DNA of 64,000 nt, from positions 355,045 through 419,044 of the forward strand of contig NZ_BMVR01000009.1 of NCBI RefSeq assembly GCF_014650815.1, written 5' to 3'. The stretch is from Streptomyces flavofungini. Its GTDB lineage: Bacteria; Actinomycetota; Actinomycetes; Streptomycetales; Streptomycetaceae. This document shows, piece after piece, positions 44,782-52,968 of the stretch. The translations under genes and the position numbers were made by a program. Below the pieces are notes generated by a model. The model made no database searches, was not told the origin of the DNA, and saw nothing but the letters and a program-made list of their open reading frames with translations. Position 1 is the first letter of the stretch, and every line of letters begins with the position of its first letter.

Positions 44782-46593
44782 ATGAGCAGCAGCCCGGAAA
44801 CCCCCACATACACCACCGGCGCGCACCGGGCGCATCCGGGCGCCCGCAAGCGGGTGGTGCCGCGCACGGTCACCCAGTCGCCGCCCGCGCACTACGAACC
44901 GTTCCTGGACGGCCTGTTCACGTACTGCCTGTCGGTGCTGTGCGACCACGACGCGGCCACCGCCGCGCTCGGCGAGGTCCTCGTGCTCGCCGAGCGGCGC
45001 GGCGCCCGGCCCGACGGCGACACGCGCGCGTGGCTGTACGCACTCGCCCGCTGGATGTGCCTGCGCGCCCTGGCCGAGGCCAAGCAGCGCGGCCGCCACG
45101 GGGCGCAGTCCGGAGCGGGCGGCACGGCGGGCTCCGCAGCCGCGTCCGGCGTGAGCCCGACCGCCGCCGGGGAGCCGTCCGGGGACAGCCCCGCCGGGGC
45201 GAGCCCGACCGCCCCCGCGCCGGACGCCGGGGCCCCGGTCGCACCCGGAGCCGCCGCCCCCATCGACGAGATCGCCCGCGCCCGCCGCCGCGAACTCGCC
45301 CAGCTCGCCTGGCCCGAGGCCGCCGGGACCACGCCCGAGCAGCGCGAGGCCCTGGAGCTGGCCGTCCGGCACCGGCTCGCGGCCAAGGAGGTCGCCGCCG
45401 TCCTCGGCCTCGACCCGGCCGCCGCCCGCGACCTGCTCGCCTCCGCCGCCTGCGAGGTGGAGCGCACCCGCGCGGCCCTCGCCGTCGTCGAGACCGGCAC
45501 CTGCCCGATCGTCGCCCGCCTCACCGGCGACAACCAGGTCCTGCTCGGCACCGCCCTGCGCCGCGAGCTGGTCCGGCACGTCGACGACTGCCCGCGCTGT
45601 CGCCGTACGGCCGAACGCGCGGGGTCCAGCGCCTGGCCCGGCACCGCCGTCACCCCGGCCGCGCTGCCCGTCGTCGCCGCCCCGCGCGTGGCCCTGCACC
45701 ACGCCATGGCCCACGCCCCGCGCGCCCAGCGCCGGACCCGCGGCGGCGGCCCGCGCTTCGACCGGCGCGGCTTTCCGATGGACCCCAAGGACCACGCCGC
45801 CCGCCGCGAACGCCTACGCGCGCGTGCCGTCACGACGACGGTCGTCGCGACCGTCGTGGCCGCGCCCGTCCTCGCCCTCTGGGCGGCCTACCGCGGTGCC
45901 CCGCTCACCGGCGAGGGCCGCGACGGCCGCTCCGCGAGCGCCGCCGAGGCCGACGACGGACCCGGCGGGCGAGGCGGCCGGGGCCGCGAGGACTACGAGA
46001 ACGCGGGCAACGCCCGCACCACCCCCGACCGCTTCCGCGACGGCCGCGGCGGACCCGGCGTCGCCGTGGCGGTCATCAGCCCCGGCAGCCCCGCCGGACC
46101 CGGCGCCGGACGCATCGGCGTCCAGGCCCGCTCGCACGGCGGCGTCACGCTCATCACGCTGACCGGCGGCGGCAGTTCACCGGTCCGCTGGTCCGCGAGC
46201 ACCGGCGCGTCCTGGCTCGCCCTCAGCCGGTCCGCGGGCACCCTCTCGCCCGGCGAGTCCGTCACGATCAGGGTGTACGTGGACGACGACCGCGAGCCCC
46301 CGGGGCACTGGAGCGCTCGCGTCTCCATCGCCCCCACCGGAGCGGTCGTCTCCCTTGAGGGCTACGGCAGTTCCACCCCGCCGACCCGCCCCGGCAACCC
46401 GGGCCCCCGCCCCACGGCAACCCGCCCGGGCCCGTCGGACCCGGACCCGACCCCCACCCAGGGCAACCCCACCCCGACCCAGCCCGACCCGGACCCCACC
46501 CCGACGAGCACGCCGCCCACGGACCCCACCCCGACCCCGTCGGACCCGGGCACCACGACACCGGCACCAGGCGGGGACCCGGGGCCGGGCTGA
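44782..46593 (+). CDS. Sigma-like/zinc-finger/BACON-domain membrane protein
   Basis: A 603-residue protein with an unusual order of parts. Residues 35-105 resemble sigma region 2 (LFTYCLSVLCDHDAATAALGEVL, then DTRAWLYALARWMCLRALAEAKQ). After an Ala/Pro linker, 170-240 resembles region 4 (TPEQREALELAVRHRLAAKEVAAVLGLDPAAARDLL). Then comes a zf-HC2 anti-sigma-type motif HVDDCPRC, a transmembrane helix (TTTVVATVVAAPVLALWAAY), a BACON domain (VRWSASTGASWLALSRSAGTLSPGESVTIRVYV) and a Pro/Thr tail. ATG 44782 follows TAACTT at 44766-44771. It could be a membrane-held transcription factor sensing the wall; that is inference. Confidence 0.8.
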   Translation: MSSSPETPTYTTGAHRAHPGARKRVVPRTVTQSPPAHYEPFLDGLFTYCLSVLCDHDAATAALGEVLVLAERRGARPDGDTRAWLYALARWMCLRALAEAKQRGRHGAQSGAGGTAGSAAASGVSPTAAGEPSGDSPAGASPTAPAPDAGAPVAPGAAAPIDEIARARRRELAQLAWPEAAGTTPEQREALELAVRHRLAAKEVAAVLGLDPAAARDLLASAACEVERTRAALAVVETGTCPIVARLTGDNQVLLGTALRRELVRHVDDCPRCRRTAERAGSSAWPGTAVTPAALPVVAAPRVALHHAMAHAPRAQRRTRGGGPRFDRRGFPMDPKDHAARRERLRARAVTTTVVATVVAAPVLALWAAYRGAPLTGEGRDGRSASAAEADDGPGGRGGRGREDYENAGNARTTPDRFRDGRGGPGVAVAVISPGSPAGPGAGRIGVQARSHGGVTLITLTGGGSSPVRWSASTGASWLALSRSAGTLSPGESVTIRVYVDDDREPPGHWSARVSIAPTGAVVSLEGYGSSTPPTRPGNPGPRPTATRPGPSDPDPTPTQGNPTPTQPDPDPTPTSTPPTDPTPTPSDPGTTTPAPGGDPGPG

Positions 46594-46620
46594 GGCCGAG
46601 GGTGAGGCGGAGCACCCGAA

Positions 46621-46720
46621 GGGGCGCGGGGAACCGGGCGCTCCGCCGAGAGGGGAACCGCGCACTCAGCCAGGAGGGGAACCGCGCGCTCAGCCGAGCA
46701 CAGCCCCGCACCCGCCCACG
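46621..46720 (+). repeat. Intergenic GGGGAACCG repeats, period 24
   Basis: GGGGAACCG occurs at 46628, 46652 and 46676, each followed by GCGC/GGCG and CTC(A/C)GCC, then CAGCCCCGCACCCGCCCACGG. The same GGGGCGCGGGGAACCGCGCG string recurs at 48739, and such sequences are dispersed between streptomycete genes. Confidence 0.7.
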
Positions 46721-46739
46721 GCGAACCCCTCAACGGCGA

Positions 46740-47693
46740 CTAGGCATCCCGGGAACCGACCCGCACCGGATCCGCCGGGTGCGGCGCGAGCAGCGGCAGC
46801 TGCGAGGCGAGCCGCTCCTCGCACAGCTCGACCAGGCGGTCATAGCCCTCCTTGCCCATCAGCTCGATCAGCTCGGGCCGGTAGGACACATACACAGGGT
46901 CCCCGGCGCCGTGCGCCGAGGTGGCCGACGTGCACCACCAGTGCAGGTCATGTCCGCCAGGGCCCCAGCCCCGGCGGTCGTACTCCCCGATGGAAACCTG
47001 CAGGACCTTCGTGTCGTCAGGCCGCTCGATCCACTCGAAAGTCCGCCGGACGGGCAGCTGCCAGCACACGTCCGGCTTGGTCTCCAGCGGCTCGCGCCCC
47101 TCCTTCAACGCCAGGATGTGCAGCGAGCACCCCGCCCCGCCCGCGAACCCGGGCCGGTTCTGGAAGATGCACGAGCCGTTGTACGGACGGGTCTGGCGCT
47201 CGCCGTCCTCGTCCTGCGAGACCCAGCCCGACTCGGCGCCCACGTCGTGGTGCTGCCAGATGTCCGGCGTGAGCCGCGCCACGTAACCCGCGACCCGCTT
47301 CTCGTCGTCCTCGTCGGAGAAGTGCGCGCCCAGCGTGCAGCAGCCGTCGTCGGCGCGGCCGGCCTTGATGCCCTGGCAGCCGCTCCCGAAGACGCAGTGC
47401 CAGCGGGAGGTCAGCCACGTCAGGTCGCAGCGGAAGACCTGCTCGTCGTCCGCCGGGTCCGGGAACTCCACCCAGGCGCGGGCGAAGTCCAGACCCTGCT
47501 CGTCCCGGACGGCCGCGCCCTTGCCCGCCTTCTTGCCCTTGTCGGCCCTGGCGCCCTTGTCGGCCTTATCGGGCTTGCCGGGCTTGACCTTTTTGACCTT
47601 GTCGGCCTTCGTGACCTGCTTCTCCGACTTCGAGGACTCCGATGACTGCGACGACTTCGATTTGTCGGGCTTCGCCTTTTTCGTCTTTGGCAC
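46740..47693 (-). CDS. Cys-rich conserved-type protein with Lys-rich N-terminus
   Basis: A 317-residue protein. The first 75 residues are a Lys/Asp/Ser repeat tract (KADKVKKVKPGKPDKADKG). The rest has many cysteines in the patterns HCVFGSGCQG, DDGCCTLGAHF, NGSCIFQNRPGFAGGAGCSLH, KPDVCWQLP and HWWCTS. The NRPGFAGGAGCSLH segment recalls metal-binding YkgJ/DUF3109-type proteins, but I cannot confirm the family. It is probably cytoplasmic and metal- or cluster-binding. GTG 47693 has TACCCT 6 bases upstream on the minus strand (leaderless); an ORF extension upstream is not needed. Confidence 0.72.
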   Translation of the reverse strand: MPKTKKAKPDKSKSSQSSESSKSEKQVTKADKVKKVKPGKPDKADKGARADKGKKAGKGAAVRDEQGLDFARAWVEFPDPADDEQVFRCDLTWLTSRWHCVFGSGCQGIKAGRADDGCCTLGAHFSDEDDEKRVAGYVARLTPDIWQHHDVGAESGWVSQDEDGERQTRPYNGSCIFQNRPGFAGGAGCSLHILALKEGREPLETKPDVCWQLPVRRTFEWIERPDDTKVLQVSIGEYDRRGWGPGGHDLHWWCTSATSAHGAGDPVYVSYRPELIELMGKEGYDRLVELCEERLASQLPLLAPHPADPVRVGSRDA

Positions 47694-47785
47694 GTCTCCA
47701 GGGTATGCGCGCCCATGTGTCAACGGAGACCAGTGACGCCCGCCCGGGCGCCGCGAGGAGCCGCGGGCGCAGTAGCGTTCCGTAT

Positions 47786-48718
47786 ATGAGACTCGGTGTC
47801 CTCGACGTGGGTTCGAACACGGTGCATCTGCTGGTGGTGGACGCCCACCCCGGCGCCCGCCCGCTGCCTGCGCACTCCCACAAGGCCGACCTGCGGCTTG
47901 CCCAACTCCTCGACGAGGCGGGTGCCATCGGCCCCGAAGGCGTCGACCTGCTCATCGCCACGGTGCGTGACGCGCTCCAAGCCGCGGAGGACAAGGGCGT
48001 CGAAGACCTCCTGCCGTTCGCCACCTCGGCCGTCCGGGAGGCGACCAACGCCGACGACGTGCTCGCCCGCGTCCGCGCGGAGACCGGCGTCGACCTGCAG
48101 GTCCTCACCGGCGCCGAGGAGGCGCGGCTGACCTTCCTCGCCGTCCGGCGCTGGTTCGGCTGGTCCGCGGGCAAGCTCCTCGTCCTCGACATCGGCGGCG
48201 GCTCCCTGGAGATCGCGTACGGCATCGACGAGGAGCCGGACGCCGCGGCCAGCCTGCCGCTCGGCGCCGGGCGCCTGACCGCCGCCTGGCTGCCCACCGA
48301 CCCGGCCGACCCGGCCGACGTGCGCGCCCTGCGTCGCCACGTCCGCGCCCAGATCGCCCGCACCGTCGGCGAGTTCAGCCGCTTCGGCAATCCCGACCAC
48401 GTCGTCGCCACGTCGAAGACGTTCAAGCAGCTCGCCCGGCTCGCGGGCGCCGCGCGGTCCACGGAGGGCCTCTACGTACAGCGGGAACTGAAGCGCAAGT
48501 CCCTGGAGGACTGGGTGCCGCAGCTCGCCGCGATGACCACCGCCGAGCGGGCCGAGCTGCCCGGGGTCTCCGAGGGGCGGGCCGGACAGCTCCTCGCCGG
48601 GGCGCTCGTGGCCGAGGGCGTGATGGACCTGTTCGGCGTGGAGTGCGTGGAGGTCTGCCCGTGGGCGCTGCGGGAGGGCGTGATCCTGCGCCGCCTGGAC
48701 CACATGCCGACGACCTGA
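47786..48718 (+). CDS. Ppx/GppA-family phosphatase
   Basis: A 310-residue exopolyphosphatase/guanosine pentaphosphatase-like protein of the ASKHA fold: phosphate-1 loop LGVLDVGSNTVHLLVVD, FATSAVREATN, LTGAEEARLTFLAVRRW and phosphate-2 loop LLVLDIGGGSLEIAYG. It is the short, two-domain form typical of actinobacteria (Ppx1/Ppx2). It hydrolyses polyphosphate or pppGpp; which cannot be told here. The start ATG 47786 is preceded by TAGCGT at 47773-47778. It is divergent from the Cys-rich protein gene. Confidence 0.92.
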   Translation: MRLGVLDVGSNTVHLLVVDAHPGARPLPAHSHKADLRLAQLLDEAGAIGPEGVDLLIATVRDALQAAEDKGVEDLLPFATSAVREATNADDVLARVRAETGVDLQVLTGAEEARLTFLAVRRWFGWSAGKLLVLDIGGGSLEIAYGIDEEPDAAASLPLGAGRLTAAWLPTDPADPADVRALRRHVRAQIARTVGEFSRFGNPDHVVATSKTFKQLARLAGAARSTEGLYVQRELKRKSLEDWVPQLAAMTTAERAELPGVSEGRAGQLLAGALVAEGVMDLFGVECVEVCPWALREGVILRRLDHMPTT

Positions 48719-48738
48719 CGGGGCGACCCGCCCCGTCA

Positions 48739-48782
48739 GGGGCGCGGGGAACCGCGCGACCGGCAACCCGCACCCGCCCATG
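48739..48782 (+). repeat. Intergenic GGGGAACCGCGCG repeat copy
   Basis: One copy of the dispersed string found at 46621-46720, here ending CCGCACCCGCCCATGG, between the Ppx/GppA stop and the isomerase gene. Confidence 0.6.
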
Positions 48783-48854
48783 GTGAAGAACCCCACGGCG
48801 CAGGGGCCCCCGTCCCAGGGCCACCCGGCAAACGCACCCCGTACCCTGTTGCCC

Positions 48855-49676
48855 GTGGCAGAAGTGGTGCGCATCCCGGACGCGAAGGTCGCCCTGTCGA
48901 CGGCCTCCGTGTACCCGGAGTCGACGGCGACGGCCTTCGAGATCGCCGCGCGCCTCGGGTACGACGGCGTCGAGGTCATGGTGTGGACGGACCCCGTCAG
49001 CCAGGACATCGAGGCCCTGCGCCGCCTCAGCGACTACCACCGGATCCCGGTCCTGGCCGTACACGCCCCGTGCCTGTTGATCACCCAGCGCGTCTGGTCC
49101 ACCGACCCCTGGGTCAAGCTCCAGCGCGCCCGCGCCGCCGCCGAGAAGCTGGACGCGTCGACGGTCGTCGTGCACCCGCCGTTCCGCTGGCAGCGCGGCT
49201 ACGCACGCGAGTTCGTCGAGGGCATCTGGCGCATGGCCGACGAGACGGACGTACGGTTCGCCGTGGAGAACATGTACCCGTGGCGGTACCGCGACCGCGA
49301 GATGCTCGCGTACGCCCCCGACTGGGACGTCACCAAGGACGACTACCGCCACTTCACGATCGACCTGTCGCACACCGCGACCTCCCGCGTCGACGCCCTC
49401 CAGATGGTCGACCGCATGGGCGACCGCCTCGGCCACGTCCACCTCGCCGACGGCAAGGGCTCCGCGAAGGACGAGCACCTGGTGCCCGGGCGCGGCACCC
49501 AGCCCTGCGCCGAACTGCTCGAACGCCTCGCCACCAGCGGGTTCGACGGCCACGTCGTCATCGAGGTCAACACCCGGCGCGCCATGTCCAGCGCGGAGCG
49601 CGAGGCCGACCTGGCCGAGGCCCTCGCCTTCACCCGGCTGCACCTGGCGTCGGCGGTGAAGGTGCCGCGCTCATGA
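48855..49676 (+). CDS. Sugar phosphate isomerase/epimerase-like TIM-barrel protein
   Basis: A 273-residue xylose-isomerase-like TIM barrel (AP_endonuc_2 family). Metal and substrate segments include LAVHAPCLL, STVVVHPPFRWQ, VRFAVENMYPW, FTIDLSHTATSRVD, HVHLADGKG and GHVVIEVNTR, supplying the usual His, Glu and Asp metal ligands. GTG 48855 was chosen because TACCCT at 48842-48847 fits a leaderless start; a TTG-type extension to 48780 would lie in the intergenic repeat. It overlaps the following TetR gene by four bases. The substrate is unknown. Confidence 0.88.
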   Translation: MAEVVRIPDAKVALSTASVYPESTATAFEIAARLGYDGVEVMVWTDPVSQDIEALRRLSDYHRIPVLAVHAPCLLITQRVWSTDPWVKLQRARAAAEKLDASTVVVHPPFRWQRGYAREFVEGIWRMADETDVRFAVENMYPWRYRDREMLAYAPDWDVTKDDYRHFTIDLSHTATSRVDALQMVDRMGDRLGHVHLADGKGSAKDEHLVPGRGTQPCAELLERLATSGFDGHVVIEVNTRRAMSSAEREADLAEALAFTRLHLASAVKVPRS

Positions 49677-50299
49677 CCGGCCAGGCCGCCGCCCCCGCGC
49701 CCCGGCGCCGGGGCCGCCCCTCCCGCACCCAGGCCGAGCAGGGCCCCGCCATGCGCGAGGTGATCCTGGAGGCCGCCCGCGAACAGTTCTCCGAGCGCGG
49801 GTACGAGAAGGCGTCCGTGCGCTCCATCGCCAAGGCGGCGGGCGTGGACTCGGCGCTCGTGCACCACTACTTCGGTACGAAGGAGCAGGTCTTCGCCGCC
49901 GCCATCGAGGTGGCCTTCGCGCCCGCCCTCGGGGCGCCGACCGCCGTGGCGGAGGGCTCGCTGGACGACGTCGGGGAGCGCCTGACCCGCTTCATCCTCG
50001 GCGTCTGGGAGGACCCGAAGACCCGTACGCCGCTGCTCGCGATCGTCCGCTCCGCCGTCAACAACGAAACGGCCGCCACGGTCTTCCGCCGCCTGATCTC
50101 CACCCAGCTCCTGGCCCGCATCGCCGAGCGCCTCGACCTGCCCGACGCCGAGCTGCGCGCCGAGCTGGCGGCGGCGCAGCTGGTGGGGACGGCGATGCTG
50201 CGGTACGTCATCCAGGTCGAGCCGCTGGCGTCGGCGGACGTGGAGCAGATCGTGGCGCGGGTGGCGCCGGTGGTGCAGGGGCATCTGACCGGGCCGTAG
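49673..50299 (+). CDS. TetR-family regulator
   Basis: A 208-residue TetR regulator. A Pro/Arg-rich start is followed by the helix-turn-helix ILEAAREQFSERGYEKASVRSIAKAAGVDSALVHHYFGTKEQVFAAAI (residues 30-77) and a C-terminal TetR_C-type half (ERLTRFILGVWEDPKTRTPLLAIVRSAVNNE). It is coupled by ATGA to the isomerase gene. A perfect palindrome at 50344-50364, upstream of ilvD, is the nearest operator candidate, so it may regulate itself, ilvD, or both. Confidence 0.93.
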   Translation: MTGQAAAPAPRRRGRPSRTQAEQGPAMREVILEAAREQFSERGYEKASVRSIAKAAGVDSALVHHYFGTKEQVFAAAIEVAFAPALGAPTAVAEGSLDDVGERLTRFILGVWEDPKTRTPLLAIVRSAVNNETAATVFRRLISTQLLARIAERLDLPDAELRAELAAAQLVGTAMLRYVIQVEPLASADVEQIVARVAPVVQGHLTGP

Positions 50300-50343
50300 C
50301 CGTGCGGACGAGGGGGTTCCGCCGGTGAGACGGTTGTCCCGCC

Positions 50344-50364
50344 ATCCGGACACCCTGTCCGGAT
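50344..50364. promoter_or_regulatory. Perfect palindrome in the ilvD promoter region
   Basis: ATCCGGACA (50344-50352), CCC, TGTCCGGAT (50356-50364): perfect 9-bp arms, the size of a TetR-family operator. TACGCT at 50380-50385 is the probable ilvD -10 box, so the palindrome covers the -35 position and a bound protein should repress. Confidence 0.7.
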
Positions 50365-50437
50365 CTTGGATCAGCGGCGTACGCTCGGCCGTAAGTCACA
50401 CATGCCCCGAAGCATGACTCTTGAGGAGCGAGCGACG

Positions 50438-52291
50438 ATGCCCGAGCTGAGGTCCCGCACAGTCACCCACGGCCGCAACATGGCGGGCGCACGCGCCCTG
50501 ATGCGGGCCTCCGGGGTACCGGGCGCGGACATCGGCCGGAAGCCGATCATCGCCGTGGCCAACTCGTTCACGGAGTTCGTGCCGGGCCACACGCACCTGG
50601 CCCCGGTCGGCCGCATCGTGAGCGAGGCCATCCAGGAGGCGGGCGGCATCCCGCGCGAGTTCAACACGATCGCCGTGGACGACGGCATCGCGATGGGCCA
50701 CGGCGGCATGCTCTACTCGCTGCCCTCCCGCGACCTGATCGCGGACTCCGTCGAGTACATGGTGGAGGCGCACTGCGCGGACGCGCTGATCTGCATCTCC
50801 AACTGCGACAAGATCACGCCCGGCATGCTGATGGCGGCCCTGCGCCTGAACATCCCCACGGTCTTCGTCTCCGGCGGCCCCATGGAGGCCGGCAAGACCA
50901 CCCTGGTCGACGGCACGGTCCGGAAACTCGACCTGATCAACGCGATCAGCGACGCGGTCGACGAGAACGTCTCGGACGAGGACATCCTCCGCATCGAGGA
51001 GAACGCCTGCCCCACCTGCGGCTCCTGTTCCGGCATGTTCACGGCCAACTCCATGAACTGCCTGACCGAGGCCATCGGCCTCTCGCTGCCGGGCAACGGC
51101 TCGGTCCTCGCCACGCACACGGCCCGCAAGGCGCTGTACGAGCGCGCGGGCGCCACCGTCGTCGAGCTGACCAAGCGGTACTACGACGGGAATGACGCCA
51201 CCGTCCTGCCGCGCAACATCGCCACCCACGCGGCCTTCGAGAACGCCATGGCCCTCGACATCGCCATGGGCGGCTCCACGAACACGATCCTGCACCTGCT
51301 CGCCGCGGCCCAGGAGGCCGAGGCCGGGTACGACCTCGCCGACATCGACGCCGTCTCGCGCCGCGTCCCGTGCCTGGCGAAGGTCGCGCCCAACGTCGCG
51401 CCCACCACGACGTACTACATGGAGGACGTGCACCGCGCGGGCGGCATCCCCGCGATCCTCGGCGAGCTGTACCGCGGCGGCCTGCTCAACGAGGACGTGC
51501 ACACCGTCCACTCCGCCTCCGTCAAGGAGTGGCTGGACGCCTGGGACATCCGCAGCGGCGCCACCTCCGCCGAGGCCGTCGAGCTGTGGCACGCGGCGCC
51601 CGGCTGCGTCCGTTCCGCCGAGGCCTTCTCGCAGTCCGAGCGCTGGGACACCCTCGACACGGACGCGGCGGGCGGCTGCATCCGCGACGTCGCGCACGCC
51701 TACTCCCAGGACGGCGGGCTCGGCGTCCTCAAGGGCAACCTGGCGGTCGACGGCTGTGTCGTGAAGACGGCGGGCGTCGACGAGTCGATCTGGACCTTCG
51801 AGGGCCCCGCGGTCGTCTGCGAATCGCAGGAGGAAGCGGTCGAGAAGATCCTCAACAAGCAGGTCAAGGAGGGCGACGTCGTCGTCATCCGCTACGAGGG
51901 CCCCAAGGGCGGCCCCGGCATGCAGGAGATGCTCTACCCCACGTCCTTCCTGAAGGGCCGCGGCCTCGGCAAGGCCTGCGCCCTCGTCACCGACGGCCGC
52001 TTCTCCGGCGGCACCTCGGGCCTGTCCATCGGCCACGCGTCCCCGGAGGCCGCGTCCGGCGGCACCATCGCCCTCGTCGAGGACGGCGACCGCATCCGCA
52101 TCGACATCCCCCGCCGCACCATCGACCTCCTGGTGGACGACGCCGAACTGGACCGCCGCCGCGCGGCCCTGGGCGGCGTGTACGCCCCCAAGTCCCGCGA
52201 ACGGAAGGTCTCGCAGGCGCTGCGGGCGTACGCGGCGATGGCGACGAGCGCGGACAAGGGCGCGGTGCGGGACGTGACGAAGCTGGGCTGA
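50438..52291 (+). CDS. ilvD: Dihydroxy-acid dehydratase
   Basis: IlvD converts dihydroxy-isovalerate and its methylvalerate homologue to the keto acids for valine, leucine and isoleucine. The 617-residue protein has the cluster ligands in ISNCDKITPGM and ENACPTCGSCSGMFTANS, MALDIAMGGSTNTILHLLA, VKTAGVD, VVIRYEGPKGGPGMQEM and DGRFSGGTSGLSIGHASPEAA. GAGGAG about nine bases upstream supports ATG 50438. It is the long form (about 616 residues) of the family and lies apart from other ilv genes. Confidence 0.97.
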   Translation: MPELRSRTVTHGRNMAGARALMRASGVPGADIGRKPIIAVANSFTEFVPGHTHLAPVGRIVSEAIQEAGGIPREFNTIAVDDGIAMGHGGMLYSLPSRDLIADSVEYMVEAHCADALICISNCDKITPGMLMAALRLNIPTVFVSGGPMEAGKTTLVDGTVRKLDLINAISDAVDENVSDEDILRIEENACPTCGSCSGMFTANSMNCLTEAIGLSLPGNGSVLATHTARKALYERAGATVVELTKRYYDGNDATVLPRNIATHAAFENAMALDIAMGGSTNTILHLLAAAQEAEAGYDLADIDAVSRRVPCLAKVAPNVAPTTTYYMEDVHRAGGIPAILGELYRGGLLNEDVHTVHSASVKEWLDAWDIRSGATSAEAVELWHAAPGCVRSAEAFSQSERWDTLDTDAAGGCIRDVAHAYSQDGGLGVLKGNLAVDGCVVKTAGVDESIWTFEGPAVVCESQEEAVEKILNKQVKEGDVVVIRYEGPKGGPGMQEMLYPTSFLKGRGLGKACALVTDGRFSGGTSGLSIGHASPEAASGGTIALVEDGDRIRIDIPRRTIDLLVDDAELDRRRAALGGVYAPKSRERKVSQALRAYAAMATSADKGAVRDVTKLG

Positions 52292-52425
52292 GGCTCTCCG
52301 CGGGCCGGTCGAGACTGTCCTGCTTTGTCCTGCAACTGGTGTGATGCGCGGGCGCGTCTATGGTGTGAGGTACATGCCATGGGCGGCCCGCGCCGCCCGT
52401 TTCACGGGGGATATGGGGTAGCAGG

Positions 52426-52743
52426 ATGAGCACTGAGGAAACCTTCGGGGTCGATGTGGTCGACGGTGTCGACGCGGCCGAGCTGAGCGTCGAGGCCGCC
52501 GCGGCCCGGAGCTACCCCGTCGTCGCGGACGTCAACGTCCGCTCCGGCCCCGGCACTTCGTACGGCAAGGTCGGCCGCGTCCAGGCGGGCAGCCGCGTCA
52601 CCATCAGCTGCCAGCGCCCCGGCGAGACGGTCACGGGCCCGACCGGCACGTCGAAGATATGGGACAAGATCGGCAGCGGCCGGTACGTGTCGGACACGTA
52701 TGTGCGGACGGGGAGCAACGGGTACGTGGCGCCGCGCTGCTGA
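52426..52743 (+). CDS. Small SH3-domain protein
   Basis: A 105-residue protein whose C-terminal 75 residues form a bacterial SH3 (SH3b) domain: VVADVNVRSGPGTSYGKVGRVQAGSRVTISCQ then IWDKIGSGRYVSDTYVRTG. No signal peptide or membrane helix is visible; the acidic N-terminus (MSTEETFGVDVVDGVDAAE) is unusual for a domain that normally sits outside the cell. A GGGCGGC-N4-GCCGCCC hairpin lies in its leader and TATGGT at 52358 may be its -10 box. Role unknown. Confidence 0.82.
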   Translation: MSTEETFGVDVVDGVDAAELSVEAAAARSYPVVADVNVRSGPGTSYGKVGRVQAGSRVTISCQRPGETVTGPTGTSKIWDKIGSGRYVSDTYVRTGSNGYVAPRC

Positions 52744-52820
52744 GCCGTGGCCACGGGCAGGTGACGCCGTGCGCAGGTGATGCCGCGCGCAGGTGAGGCG
52801 TCCCGGCCGCCGAACGTCAC

Positions 52821-52861
52821 GAAGCCGCCGAGCTCCGGTCGACCCGGGACTCGGCGGCTTC
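52821..52861. terminator. Hairpin between convergent genes
   Basis: GAAGCCGCCGAG (52821-52832) and CTCGGCGGCTTC (52850-52861) form a perfect 12-bp stem with a 17-base loop. It has no T-tract, so termination in either direction is plausible but unproven. Confidence 0.5.
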
Positions 52862-52893
52862 GCCGTGCGGGCCCCGCAGAGCCTGGGCCGCAC

Positions 52894-52968
52894 GCGGGCT
52901 TCGGCGCCCGGGCCCTACGCGGGCTTCGGCGCCCGGGCCCTACGCGGGCTTCGGCGCCTGGGCCCTAC
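52894..52968. repeat. Three 25-bp tandem repeats at the kinase 3' end
   Basis: Units at 52894-52918, 52919-52943 and 52944-52968, the first two identical and the third with one change. The stop codon of the Ser/Thr kinase lies in the last bases of the third unit. A partial further copy (CGGACTTCGGC) continues into the gene. Confidence 0.9.
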
